A stretch of DNA of 64,000 bases, taken from assembly GCA_018873245.2 (NCBI GenBank), contig JAEMBT020000001.1, positions 15,696,220-15,760,219 of the forward strand, in the 5' to 3' direction. Positions 36,457 through 48,373 of the stretch are shown here, in pieces. Source of the DNA: Archegozetes longisetosus. Taxonomy: Eukaryota; Arthropoda; Arachnida; Sarcoptiformes; Trhypochthoniidae. A program made the position numbers and the translations under genes. The first letter of the stretch is position 1. Each line of letters starts with the position of its first letter. Under the pieces are notes generated by a model, which had not been told where the DNA came from, searched no databases, and worked only from the letters and a program-made list of their open reading frames with translations.

Positions 36457-37464
36457 CGAATCTAGATAAGTTCTTTCAATACGCTTTGGATCACAGATCA
36501 CTTTAAAGCACGGGCCTATGAATCTATGGTTTACAATAAAATCGAGAAAATGTTTTTATTCCATAAAAATTGAATAGATATAATTAGCTAAACTTAATTA
36601 CTATCAAACGATAGCACTTGCTCTTGTGTTTAAAAATTATTGTAAAAAATGTTCACCCTTCATAAGTCACAGTAAGAAATTTTTAATGCGCAAACTGTAA
36701 CCCAATAAATGACCTCACATTAAATTTTCAAAAAATCAATGCTACTATTTTCCAATAGTTCTTTAACTCATTCAATACAACGTTTTACATTATAACAGGA
36801 ATAATTACAATTATTTAAATGAAAATTTTAAGTTTTATATCACAATTAGAGCTAACCCTACAACAGATATAACTTCAAAATTTCGGATGTTCACAGTTTT
36901 TGTCGTTCTCTATATACTGTTATTAGATTTTATTAATTTTTAAAGATCTTAAATGTTTCATAGTGTCAGACTGAATACATTAAAATGCGGATTTAGTTTA
37001 AAGAATACTATTATCAAAAAATTTTAAGTCTCATTGCAACTATAATTCTTTGTCATAAACTAAATTTAAAAATAGCGCCAAGCTCTAAATTTTTGAAGAA
37101 AAATTTCTAAACTCAAATATATATTATAATCGATAAATCTTTTACATTATATTAATATAATTATGAAAAATCATGTAAATGCCATAATCAATACAAAATT
37201 AAGATTTAAACGTAAATGAAGTTTTCTCGATTTTATTGTCGTAAACCATATGTGATTAGATTAATATAGTCGAATCTCCAGTATTGGGCTGGTATCTACA
37301 GGATTCTAGATTTTTTTAATATCGTCTTCAGTTTTTTGATAATGTATATTCATGATAGTACCAACAGAATTAGGTATTAATGTTGATTTTTTGCCAATAT
37401 TAATGAAAATAGTAAGATTTTAAATGAATTTAACTAAGTAAATGAATATAAAGGAAGATGTAAA
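36457..37464. other. AT-rich spacer with no gene seen
   Basis: No feature recognised. The right end grades into the conserved upstream module of receptor copy 2. Confidence 0.35.
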
Positions 37465-37939
37465 AAATCTAGAATTCTTTATATAGATTTACTAATGAAT
37501 TTCTTCGACAGTCTCGACGCGTATCACAGGTAGGATAACATAATAATCGTTCTTTTCTGTTTCCATGGGCCATTTTGAAGTCATTGCCTGTACTGTAAAA
37601 CCATCATAACTACGTCAAAATTTCAAAATATCAATTATGATTGAAGAGAAAAATAATTGAAATTTGATAACTAAATTTTACACGAATAAAAGTTATTTGT
37701 GGAAGATCTCAATTTTCTGATGAAAATAAAAGTTAAATTGCATAATAAAAGTAAATGAAATTTAGGATCAATATCTCTTTTGAAATATATATTAGAGCTA
37801 ATTCTATAGAATAATACTAATTCGAGTCAATTGAATATTTTTAGTTATTTTCAGTATTTCACAATTCGTAAGATACACGTCAAGAACCTATAGTCTGAAA
37901 GAAAATTCATTGGTAATAAAGCTGAAGAAACTCTCCTTT
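37465..37939 (+). promoter_or_regulatory. Conserved upstream module of receptor copy 2
   Basis: Closely similar to 43157-43640, directly upstream of receptor copy 3, including the CATTGCCTGTACTGTAAAA core (37582-37600) and an ACACGTCAAGAA block near 37877. The match ends near 37939, where inserted sequence begins. It therefore belongs to the truncated copy that resumes at about 38993. Confidence 0.55.
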
Positions 37940-38992
37940 CCTCAACTCAAACGTCTCCTTAAATACGTTTGAAGTTGAGGCCAAAATCACGTGTTCATCG
38001 AACGGTGTTATTTGCTGATCCTTTGTTGCTGACCAGCTACGTGACCAGCTACATGATCAGCTATAGGAACTCAAAGATCACTTATTGATAAGTGACCAAT
38101 GAGTTGTTTACACACGTATTTCTGAATCCGAAAATAGCCCGGATTCAGAAAAACGTTTGTTTATAGTTCTAAATTTAGACAGGACCTTGAGTCCTATCAA
38201 TAACTGATAACTTGTGAGTGCGAAATATTTTATGCACTCACACTAACAATGGAACGTGCGATATTGATAACTGAATCTCTGTGTTCCGATAGCTTTTATA
38301 AAATGTTAGGCTCATAAGTAACACGTTTATTCTATAATTGCATTCAAATGGCCATTCCATCATCATTAAATTAGTTAATTAAAATTAAGGATAATTCATA
38401 CCAAAATAGGATCATTTTATAATAAGTTCCTTACGGTGGCGCATTGCAATATTACAGGAGTCTCATACTTGAGCCTGGATTATCTATTTTTTTGTCAACT
38501 TTTTTGTAATAAAGTGTAAAGTTTTATGCATTTTTCCACAGTTTCAAAACTTGAATTTTAAATTTACTAGTTTCAGAATTAAACTGAAGTTATGGTAAAA
38601 AGTTCCATGTGAATTCTCAGGTTGTAGTATTTTAAGACATAATTATTATACTACCGAATCGAAGTTTATATTTTGAAACTGCAAAAAATGCATAAAACTT
38701 TACACTTTATTACAAAAGAGTTGACAAAAAAATAGGTAATCCTTGGACTCGAAACCAGGGTCTCAAGTATTAGACTCCTGTAATATTGCAATGCGCCACC
38801 GTAAGGAACTTGCTATAAAACGATCCTATTTTGGTATGAATTATCCTTAATTTTAATGAATTAATTTAATGATGATGGAATGGCAATTTGAATGCAATTA
38901 TAGAATAAACGTGTTACTTATGAGCCTAACATTTTATAAAAGCTATCGGAACACAGAGATTCAGTTATCAATATCGCACGTACCATTGTAAG
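37940..38992. mobile_element. Composite insertion with a 740-bp hairpin that removed the 5' end of receptor copy 2
   Basis: Receptor homology stops near 37939 (5' flank) and resumes near 38993 inside exon 1, so roughly 85 codons and the start are missing. The insertion contains a small stem (37940-37953 with 37966-37980) and, at 38247-38988, two arms of about 310 bp in inverted orientation around a loop of about 115 bp. Outer ends are CAATGG and CCATTG. The arms share CTTACGGTGGCGCATTGCAA and its mirror. No transposase is present. Confidence 0.75.
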
Positions 38993-40122
38993 TATTATTT
39001 TGATATTATCCAATACATCGGAGGTTTAACTGAATTCTATTACTTGATTGTAATGTGTGGCTTAGTGTTCTGTTTAAGAATTATGATGCTTTTTAACCTT
39101 AAACAAGAAAATTATTTTCGATGGCTGAATATTATCAAAGTTTTAAAAGGACTACAAAATGAATCTACAATTAGAATATATGATAACAATGAATATAAAA
39201 AGTTTGTTAGAAATATTAGATATATTTTAACACTTATTAGGATTCAAATTCGAACAATTGTATTATTTATGCTTTTGATCACTGCTATTGTTTTAATAAA
39301 TTTTTCGACTGGAAAGAAATAGTAATTTATGGAATATTAAGTGTATTTTTCTATACAATAGGTTATTTCATAGGTTTAATAATATCTCACACTTTTTTCT
39401 ATTACTTTGTTGTTTGTTATTATTGCAAATTCAGATTCAAATTATTTAATAATAAACTATTGAATGCAAACAAGGATCAAATTTTCTTAAGCTATAGAAT
39501 GGTATCAGAATCAATTGAAGAGCATAACAGTATCTGTAATGATATTAAACATCACAACAAATTCTGGTCTAAATATTTATTTGCATTGACTTACACTCTA
39601 CTACCCATGTTACTAATGACTTTACAGCAGATTTTCTTTGAAGAACTACTTCTAGCAACATTTTATTATCTGACATTTTTTGCCATCATTTGGATCTTTT
39701 CTCATTTCATGATTAACTCAATCACTGCATCGATTAATAAGGAATCTTTGAATTCGTTTAGATATTTGTTTAAATTTTTCATTGAATTGAATTTTAATAT
39801 TGGATTGAAAAGCAAGATCAAAGTTTGTTTCTAAGATTATGTTTTATTATTTATATTGCAAATAAATTAAAGAATTATTTGAATTTACCCTACCTAGTTA
39901 CTCAATGCTATGGAAAGAGTGAGCAGTAATAGATTTCCGATTGGTTTCTCTTGTGGTAATCAATTTGTTATTTCATCAGTCATTGCATTCAAAGTAAGAC
40001 TTCCACAAAATGTTGATTTTTGATACAAAACGATTTCAAATAATATTGTTTGTTAAATAGATGTTTGCAATATTTTGTCGATTCTTTTATTAACCAATAA
40101 AGTCGCGAATAATATGAAATGA
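38993..40122 (+). pseudogene. Gustatory-receptor-like protein, copy 2 (5' truncated, frameshifted)
   Basis: Exon 1 starts mid-protein at YYFDIIQYIGGLTEFYY and continues to 39822. A missing base near 39298 puts the two halves in different frames (CFRYLFKFF-type end as in copy 1). Donor GTTTGT at 39823 and an acceptor lead to exon 2 (39898-39993, 32 codons, NRFPIGFSCGNQFVISS). Exon 3 begins at 40061 with MFAIFCR but has lost one T, giving an early stop at 40091. The 5' end is replaced by the hairpin insertion. Exon sizes and phases equal those of copy 1, so this is a dead duplicate. Confidence 0.8.
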
Positions 40123-40580
40123 TAGGACAGATCGAGAAAGTTGTTTATATAATAATCGCTAAAATTTGAGAGGTGTATTATCATTTTGTACTGAGTTGGT
40201 CAATGCATTGATTCTGTATTTATATCATTAGATGTTTATAATTAAAATTAGAAAATTATTTGAATTGTGTATGTTATTGATTTTGTTGACCTTACTATTG
40301 ATATAGAATCTCATTTTAAAGCTAATAAAAAATGGTATTATAAGGGAATGGAGCTGAAAATAAATTAAAGATATGCAAACTACAAATAGACCGAATCGAT
40401 ATTGAATTTATTAATACATATTTTTTAACAATTTGTAATAGTAGGGATATGCAGAGGCGGTTTTACCGAAAATTTTAGATCAGTCCGAGTGCTTTTAAGT
40501 TTTACATATACACAATTTAACATTAGATAAGCATAATTAACACAAACTATTTTTCCCGTTTTTCTCCGAATCTGACTATA

Positions 40581-41623
40581 CGAGGCTTGGAAAGTGTGGG
40601 TCCGGACAGATTTTTTATCTCGAGGATTATGATAAAAGGCTTCGTGATGGGAGAAAATCTCTTGAAGCGGATCCTCAGCCACAAAGAGAAAAAAATCGCA
40701 ACATCAGATACGATGGTCAACACAGCTCGCGTTATTGTTTTAGAAGACAGACGTGTAACAATAAGAGAATTAGGTACGCTATTAGGAGTATTTCATACTA
40801 CTGCACTTGAAATTTTAAGAGATCACCTTCATATGAGAAAAGTCTGCGGGCGTTGGATACCTCGACTCTTAACATCTGAGCAAATAGAATATCGAGCGTT
40901 CGTTTGCAAGCAATGGAAACTTAAATATTTCGAGGAAGATGACAAATTTCTCAAGAAAATAGTCACTTGTGATGAATCCTGGATTTATTTTTACGATCCA
41001 GAAACTAAAAGACAAAGTGAACAATGGGTGGGACCCAATTCCCCAAAACCAAAAAAGTTCAAATCAACAAAAAGTGCACAGAAGGTAATGATTCTTGTTT
41101 TTTTACTATCTGGGAATTATCTATACACATAAAGTGCCTGAGAAACAAACTATTAGTGGAAATTATTATAGCGAAGTAATTAAAAATAAATTAATGCCTA
41201 AACTCCGGAAAAAGCGACCAAATTTAATAAGGGATGGATGGTTTCTCCACCAGGACAACGCGCCAGCTCATACTTCAAATATTACAAAAGAAACATTTAG
41301 GAAATTAAGCATCGAAACTTTAATACACCCCATATAGCCCCGACTTGGCTCCGTGCGACTTTTGGCTGTTCCCAAATTTAAAATATCACATCAAAGGAAT
41401 TAAATTCAACACCAGAAAAGAAGTTTTAGACGCCGTGATAGGGTACCACAACATGGTCTCAAAGAATGGTCTGGAATTTGTTTTTAAGAAGTGGACAGAA
41501 AGATGGTACAAATGCATTAAGTTTAGTGGGGCTTACTTTGAAAAAGCGAATGTAGATTTAGATGATTAGTGTTTCTGCTGAATAAACATCAATTTCGTCC
41601 AGACCCACACTTTCCAAGCCTCG
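40581..41623 (+). mobile_element. Mariner-family element, 1,043 bp, decayed
   Basis: 27-bp terminal inverted repeats (CGAGGCTTGGAAAGTGTGGG at the left, one mismatch in 27) are flanked by TA on both sides. The transposase retains the second helix-turn-helix region (TIRELGTLLGV), the first Asp block VTCDESWIYFYDP, the second Asp in LHQDNAPAHTS and, about 34 residues on, the third Asp in LAPCDFWLFP: a DD34D mariner signature. Two frame breaks are visible, near 41095 and near 41333. The first helix-turn-helix domain is largely missing and the element is shorter than the usual 1.3 kb, so it has a 5' internal deletion as well. Confidence 0.92.
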
Positions 41624-42555
41624 TATCTTATCGAATTCCAGAAAATACTACTTTGTTCCCGAAATTACCGAATTTTATTTATAATTTTGTAAAATTAATC
41701 TAAATTCTCGACTATGATCCGCACTTTAAAATTTGTAGAAATTTTAAACTTTTGTAATTTCACGTATAGTCAGAACCTGTAAATCTGAGAGTATCAAGAC
41801 ACTTGTCCGTCTAAGACACCTCTTTCAGGATGTTGTTTGTCTGAAAATATGTTCGTTCTTGATTCAACACAAGCGAAATAAATATGATATTTTAGGCAAT
41901 ATTCCACAATTTATTTAACGAAAATTACAAATTAAAAATTGTAAAAATAAAAAGAATTATATAAACTATAATAGTGAAGAAAATAATTATAAATAAGAAT
42001 TGAAGAATTACATACGAATGAAAGAAAATAGTTAAGTTAATTGAAATTCCAAGTTTTGAGCGATTCTTATAATTAGGAGCAAATATTTGATTAGGTCGAA
42101 TGGTATGTAGGACGAATGGTCGGTAGGTTGAATGGGCCGTAGGTCGAATGATCAGAAGGTCAAATAGTCGATAGATCGAATGGACGAACAAATGTCCGAC
42201 GAACAAGTATTCGACGAATAAGCGTCTCGGACGAACAAATGTAGACGATCAAGTGTCTGACGAATAAATGTCTGGACATTGAATTTTAATTTTCAAAAAA
42301 TGAAGTTGAAGTTAAGCAGCGTACGGACAAATTATAAGAGGAATGAATTTACAAAATAGTACTACAGGTATCAGACAACTTTGACTTGGCTGGACCTTTA
42401 TCGACCAGACCAAAGGCAAATATACTCATTGGTATTCAATAATTATTTTGCCATTAAGTATACTTTAAATATAAGAAATTTCGATCTTAACTGTTCAATC
42501 TAATACTTTCAGTTTCAAGTTCAAAAATTAATTCATAAGTTAAGATATATGATGC
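41624..42555. repeat. Spacer containing degenerate short tandem words (about 42060-42285)
   Basis: From about 42085 to 42285 the sequence repeats variants of GGTCGAATGG and then of GACGAACAAATGTC, each 10-15 bp. This looks like a decayed minisatellite or subterminal repeats of a transposon. The left part (41790-41870) has related words such as ACTTGTCCGTC. No coding sequence is supported, and exact boundaries cannot be given. Confidence 0.5.
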
Positions 42556-43640
42556 AATCTAATTAGTAAAGTCAATTAAGCGATAATAATGTATAACAAT
42601 GAAAAATGAAGTGCTCTCTCAAAATAATAACCTACATGATATGAGATTAAATTCTAAGTCATTTAAAGCTATAGAGTAAATCACAATTAAAATTCGACAA
42701 CAATACGAGCCGCATCACAAGTAGAATCATGAAGTAATCGTGCTTTTCTCTTCACATGTGTCATCTTAAAGCCATTGCTTATATTGTAAAATTGGTACGC
42801 ATACGACGTCTTTAGAAATATAAAGTTATCATTTTTGTTTAAACTGAAGAGCAGTCGAAATTCGAAAGTAGGTTTAGACACGCGAAAAACATTTTTTATA
42901 CGATCTTAATGTTACGCACATCAAAGAAGTTAAATTGCATAATAAAAGTATATTAAATTGAAGATCAATAATTGTTATGGGATAAATATAGAAGTCATTT
43001 CTATGGAATATTATCAATTAGAGTCTATAAGAAACCATTTTCAGTTCTTATGTTATATTTGATAAAATGCAAGTTAAAATATTCTAGTATAAAATAAAAC
43101 TCAGTTGTAATAAAACTGAAAAAAACGAAAATTGCTTAAAATTTGGTCTTAAAGGTGACTAAAATCTAGAATTCTTATATAGATGTACGAATGAATTTCT
43201 TTGAATGTCTTGACGCGTATCACAGGTAGGATAACATAATAATCGTGCTTTTGTGTCTCCATAGTTGAATTTGAAGTCATTGCCTGTACTGTAAAATCAT
43301 CATAACTACGACAACTTTCAAAATATCATCTATGATTAAAGAGAAATATAATTAAAATTTGATAAGTAATTTTTACACGCGAAAAACTTATTTTGGGAGT
43401 ATCTCAATTTTATTGATGAAAATAAAAGTTAAATTGCATAATAAAAGTAAATTAAATTTAGAATCAATATTTCTTGTGAAATATATATTAAAGTCAATTT
43501 TATAGAATAATATCAATTCGAGTCAATTGAATATTTTTAGTTACTTTCGGTATTTCACACTTCGTAACATACACGTCAAGAAACTATAGTCTGAAAGAAA
43601 ACTCGGTTGCTATAAAACTGGAAAAACAGTAATAGTTTAA
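42556..43640 (+). promoter_or_regulatory. Two successive upstream modules of receptor copy 3
   Basis: 42556-43125 resembles the flank of copy 1 (8555-9110), and 43157-43640 resembles the flank of copy 2 (37465-37939). Each contains a version of the CATTGCCTGTACTGTAAAA core (42773 degenerate, 43278 intact). Copy 3 therefore carries two 5' flanks in tandem, as expected from unequal exchange between receptor units. Regulatory function is inferred from conservation and position only. Confidence 0.5.
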
Positions 43641-43664
43641 AGTTTGGTAATAAGAATCACTTGA

Positions 43665-45046
43665 ATGGATGCGAATTCTGAACAATCAGTGAAAGAATCT
43701 GAAAATAATATTTATGATTTGGTTATCAACGATATAGATTTACCACTTTATAAATACGGACTTATGTTTAGATATGATATCAATTATTATTTTGATACAG
43801 ATATCAAGAAACGAAATCAGAAGTTAAAATTTCACGTTATGAATATTTGGTTTGTAATTAACTTTATTAAAATTTTTATATGTCTAAGAAGTATAGAAAC
43901 CCAAGGTGTTCCTAAGTATTATTTCGATTTAATTCAGTATATTGTAGGCTTAACTAAATTCTATTATTTGATAGCAATGTGCGCTTTAGTACTGTGTTTG
44001 AGAATTATGATACTTTTAATCTTAACCAAGAAAATTATTTTAAATGGCTGAATATTATTAAAGTTCTAAAGGGATTACAAAATGAGATTACAATTGGAAT
44101 ATATGATAACAATGAATATAAAATGTTTGTTAAAAATATTATAAGTATTTTATCACTTATTAGAATTCAGGCTCGAATAATTGCTCTATTTTTGGCTTTA
44201 ATCGCTGCTATTGTTTTAATAATATTTTACGATTGGAAGGAAATAATAATTTATGGAATATTAAGTGTATTTTTCTTTACAGGATATAATTTCATAATAT
44301 TAATAATATCTCATAGTTTTTTCTATTACTTTATTGTTTGTTATTATTGCAAATTAAGATTCAAGTCATTCAATAACAAAATATTGAATGCAAATAGGAA
44401 TAAGATTTTCTTATGCTCTAAAATGGCATCAGAATTAATAGCAGAGCATAACAGTATTTGTAATGATATTAAACATCATAACCAATTCTGGTCTATATAT
44501 TTATTTGCATTGACTTATACTCTGATACCCTTATATCTAATGGTTTTACAGCAAATTTTCTTTGAGAAACTACTTCTAGCAACTTTTTATTTGACGATAT
44601 TTTTTGCCATCGTTTGGTTTTTTTCTCATTTCATGATTAACTCAATCACTGCATCGATTAATAAGGAATCTTTGAATTCGTTTAGATATTTGTTTAAATT
44701 TTACATTGAATTGAATTCCAATATTGGATTGAAAAGCAAAATCAGAGTTTGTTCTTAAGATTATTTTTTATTATTTGTATCACAAATAAATTAAAGAATT
44801 ATCTTAATTTACATTACTTAGTTATTGAGTACTATGGAAAGAGTGAGCAGTAATAGATATCCGATTGGTTTCTCTTGTGGTAATCAATTTGTTATGACAC
44901 CAGTCATTGCATTCAAAGTAAGACTTCCACAAAATATTGATTTTTGATATAAAACGATTTCAAATAATATTGTTTGTTATATAGTGTTTGCAATATTCTG
45001 TCGATTCTTTTTACTAACGAATAGAGTTGCGAACACTATAAAATAA
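43665..45046 (+). pseudogene. Gustatory-receptor-like protein, copy 3 (frameshifted)
   Basis: Starts at ATG 43665, aligning with the start of copy 1 (shared LVINDIDLPLYKYGLMFRYD). Exon 1 runs to 44746. A one-base deletion near 44013 shifts the frame relative to copies 1 and 2, and the rest reads on in the second frame with SFFYYFIVCYYCKLRFKSF. Exon 2 is 44822-44917 (NRYPIGFSCGNQFVMTP). Exon 3 would start at 44985, but one base of ATG is missing right after the acceptor, so the last 20 residues are out of frame. It is the most complete copy after copy 1. All other features equal copy 1. Confidence 0.78.
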
Positions 45047-46237
45047 GCGGATGGATTGAGAAAGTTGTTCATATGACAATCACTACAATTTGAGCTAAAA
45101 TAACACATTATGGTACTGAGTTGAGTCAATGTATTGATTCTGTATTTATATCATTAGATGTTATTAAATAAAATTAATAAAAAAATTATTCAATTTGTTA
45201 CTATTATTGATCATGATGGCCTTAATATTAATTTAATATTTTCTTTCACGGCTATTCACGAATTAGGATAATAATAGAACGAAATTGAAAATAAATTGAA
45301 GATATGTAAACTAATAATAGTGCCACAACTATTTTTGTGACGTGATTTCTTACAGAGAATGAAAAACTCGGTCTAAATTTTTTTTGTAGTTTTTCATACA
45401 TCTTCGCAAGTGTTAAGGTCTTCACAATCAGGAGTGTCGATGTGAAATTTCAAACTTTATTGTCTATTTCTATATCAAGAGTCTGGCCGGATTCGATTAA
45501 GTGTTTCAAGTGTACCTTGCATGCTTCTCTAATTATGTTCTATATTTTTTTTTAAAAATTACTTTTGATGATTAAAGTTTATGTAACATTTAAAGAAAGA
45601 AAATCTGTTTATCTTTATCATAGGAATTTTATTTAGTATACGAATAACATACAATTACAAAGTAAAACTCAGATACAATTATCTGCACTTTCCCATTGTA
45701 TTATTTTGGTTTGCCACGTTTCGCAAATTTTAACCCTGAAACAACACTTTTTTCTATTGTTTATAGTATAAATTGATTATAGTATACTATTGTATAATTT
45801 GATTTCAGTAAAAATTTTATACTAAAGTCAAATTGCTACCGTCAAATTATTGAAAATACTAATATGGAACATATTACTGAGAAAGACATTGCAGAAAGTA
45901 TTGTTATAAACCATCAAGCTTTATAAGAGCTAATTACAGAGAGTGTTAGTGCTAAACATATATAAACTAATTACTAAGATATTTTAGTATTCTATATTTG
46001 TTAAATATATACACTTTACAATGGATTGTATCAGTATCTTGATCAATAAGTTGTTATTTATATATGCTTTAGTTTTCAATACAGACTTTTATCCAAAGAT
46101 GTTTTGGTCTATTCTTCGAAAAGAAATAGTTATGGACAAATCGGGAAATGAAATAAAAAAATTTTAAACCATTATGTTTAAAGGATTTGTTAGAGAGAAA
46201 ATCACAACTTATTCATGTGTGTTTTGGTGTAATATGA
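45047..46237. other. Spacer with no gene seen
   Basis: The left end is the conserved 3' flank of the receptor unit. The remainder is AT-rich without recognised features up to the ankyrin pseudogene. Confidence 0.35.
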
Positions 46238-46822
46238 CTAACAAAACCTGTTCTTATCTTCGGGTTGAGAATTGAGTGGTGATGTCGTTTTGGTAATCAA
46301 AGTTTTGAAAATTCTTATTGAAGAAAACTGCTTAATTTGTTCTGTTTCCAGCGTAGTAGAAATTTCTTTCGCGTAGAAGCGTAATATTTCTGGAATTTTA
46401 CTATCACTGCCACTCATTGAAGCTTTAAATATATTTGATTGTACTTCTGCAAGATTAATCAGTTCTTCTGCTGGTATGTTGCTAATGGAACTCAATACCT
46501 TTCTAAACTCCTCTGCAATATTTAACGCATTAGCTTGTATTTCTAATAAGGATACAGGTTGGACAAATATATACTTTTTACCTGTAATTTTTCTTATGAA
46601 TACATCTAGGAGTAATACTGTACTATTCATATGAAATTGTGGAAGGTCTGGTGAGTTTTTATAGCTATGTTCTTGCTCTTGTTGCATAGAAGGTATAGCA
46701 GGAATACCTTTTCTAAGTAGTCTACTTATTGTCCAACCAAACAAATCGTTTATCAAAGAAAGTGTCTTTGCTGCACTACTTGCTACCGTCTCTATATGAC
46801 GAAGATTACGAATTTTTAGCAA
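46238..46822 (-). pseudogene. C-terminal non-ankyrin domain, latrotoxin-CTD-like
   Basis: About 190 residues follow the last ankyrin repeat in a shifted frame. The segment includes a predicted helix (SSAAKTLSLINDLFGW), then the tract NSTVLLLDVFIRKITGKKYI and a helical ALNIAEEFRKVL region. Segments of this kind characterise the C-terminal domain of latrotoxins and of related proteins in Wolbachia phage WO and other intracellular bacteria. The assignment rests on recognition of this pattern, not on a search. In latrotoxins this domain is removed during maturation. The copy here is out of frame with the repeats. Confidence 0.5.
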
Positions 46823-48364
46823 CCGTAATAGCAGAATTACTACTTCCTTTCCTTTCGTGCTTTAATAATCCTATTGCATCTTGATTATTGTATTTAATAG
46901 CAACATCAAGTGGTTTTTTGCCATCATGTCCTTCAGCGTTAATATCAGCTCCCTTTGCTATGAGAAGTTTGATTACATCTAATTCATAAGTCAAAGCAGC
47001 ATAATGCAAAGGTGTCCAATTATTTGATCCATTAGCATCAACGTTGGCACCCTCATCAAGAAGAAGCTTGACTACATCAGGCTTATTATAACTAACAGCC
47101 CAGTGTAAGGGTGTATCACCATATTTGTGTTTGACGTTAATGTCAGCACTTTTATCTATAAGAAGTTTGACTACATCTAAGTTGCCTCTTTCAGTAGCAA
47201 ATTGAAGAGGAGTTGATCCATTATCATCCTAGCATTAACATCTGTGTTTATGAAAAATTTTACTGCATTCAATGTACCATGTCTAATAGCAGCATGTAAA
47301 GGTGTTACATTGTCCATGATAGATAACTTGTTCACAAGTAGCTTTATTACTTCTGTGTTATCTGCCAGTTCTAGTGGTATCAGATTATTCTTATTTTCTA
47401 AACTTATATCAGCACCCTTATCAATAAGAAGCTTCACTACATTCAAATGACCATTGTAAGTAGCAAAATGTAAAGGTGTCCAACCATCCTTATCTTTAGG
47501 ATTAATATCAGTATTTTTACCTATCAGAAGTTTTACCATATTTGAGTGGCTATTGTAAGCTGCCCAGTGCAATGGTGTCCTACTATCTCTTTGTTTAGCA
47601 TTAACATCCGCACCTTTATCAATAAGAGATTTAACCGCATCCAATTTGCCCTCTTTAGCAGCATAATATAGAGGAGTTGAGCCAAAATTATCTTTTACCT
47701 TAAATTCAGCACCTAGATTTTTAAGAAGCATTAAACCATTCATTTTGCCATTTTTCGCAGCCAAGTGTAATGATGTACTTCCATCATTTCCCTTAGCATT
47801 AACATCTGCATCTTCATCTATAAGAAGTCTGATCACATTGAAGTTGTCATCATAAGCGGCAAAGTGTAGAGGGGTCCAACCGTTTTCGGCCTTAGCATTA
47901 ACATCGGCCCCATTTGCTAATAAAATCCTTATGACTTAGTCATAACCACTTTTAACAGCCATGTGTAGGAGATTCATGGCATTAATAATATCACTTATAT
48001 CCCCTATTTCTTTTGTTTTTTCGATGTAGTGACTGATACTCTGAACATCATTTTCTTTTACAGCACCAAACAGCTCGTTCTTCAAGTGTTCAAGAATTGT
48101 AGTAACACTATTACTAGTAGTTATAGTTGGACTAGTTGTGGTGGAATCAATTATGGATGTTCTGACTGTAGGAGTCTGGGCCAACTTAAACGTTATGTTG
48201 CTAGCTGTAGATGCATCAAGATGATCAACTTGTGCTTGCTTCAAAAATTCGACTACATCAGTACGACTACCCAATTTAGCAGCAAAATCTCTTGGTGTCT
48301 TACCATTCTTGTCAACAGCTTTGATATCAGCATTCTTTTCTATGAGAAGTTTGACCACATCCAA
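46238..48364 (-). pseudogene. Ankyrin-repeat pseudogene, 3' half with latrotoxin-C-terminal-like end
   Basis: The minus strand encodes ankyrin repeats of about 33 residues (consensus pieces such as GWTPLHFA, VVKLLIDKGAD, INAK) through most of 48364-46823, including a Ser/Thr-rich linker followed by an LKNELFGAV block near 48090. The last part is non-ankyrin and is listed separately. The frame is interrupted by a stop at 47936 and by frame changes near 47231 and 46812, so the copy is broken. Its order of segments parallels the 5' half (linker, ELF block, repeats, a LELADN segment, an LHAAIR segment). There are no introns inside the repeats, and the stretch is visibly richer in G+C than its flanks. 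Ankyrin arrays of this kind occur in arachnid latrotoxins and in Wolbachia/Rickettsiales effectors; which source applies here is undecided. Confidence 0.7.
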
Positions 48365-48373
48365 ATGCCTATT

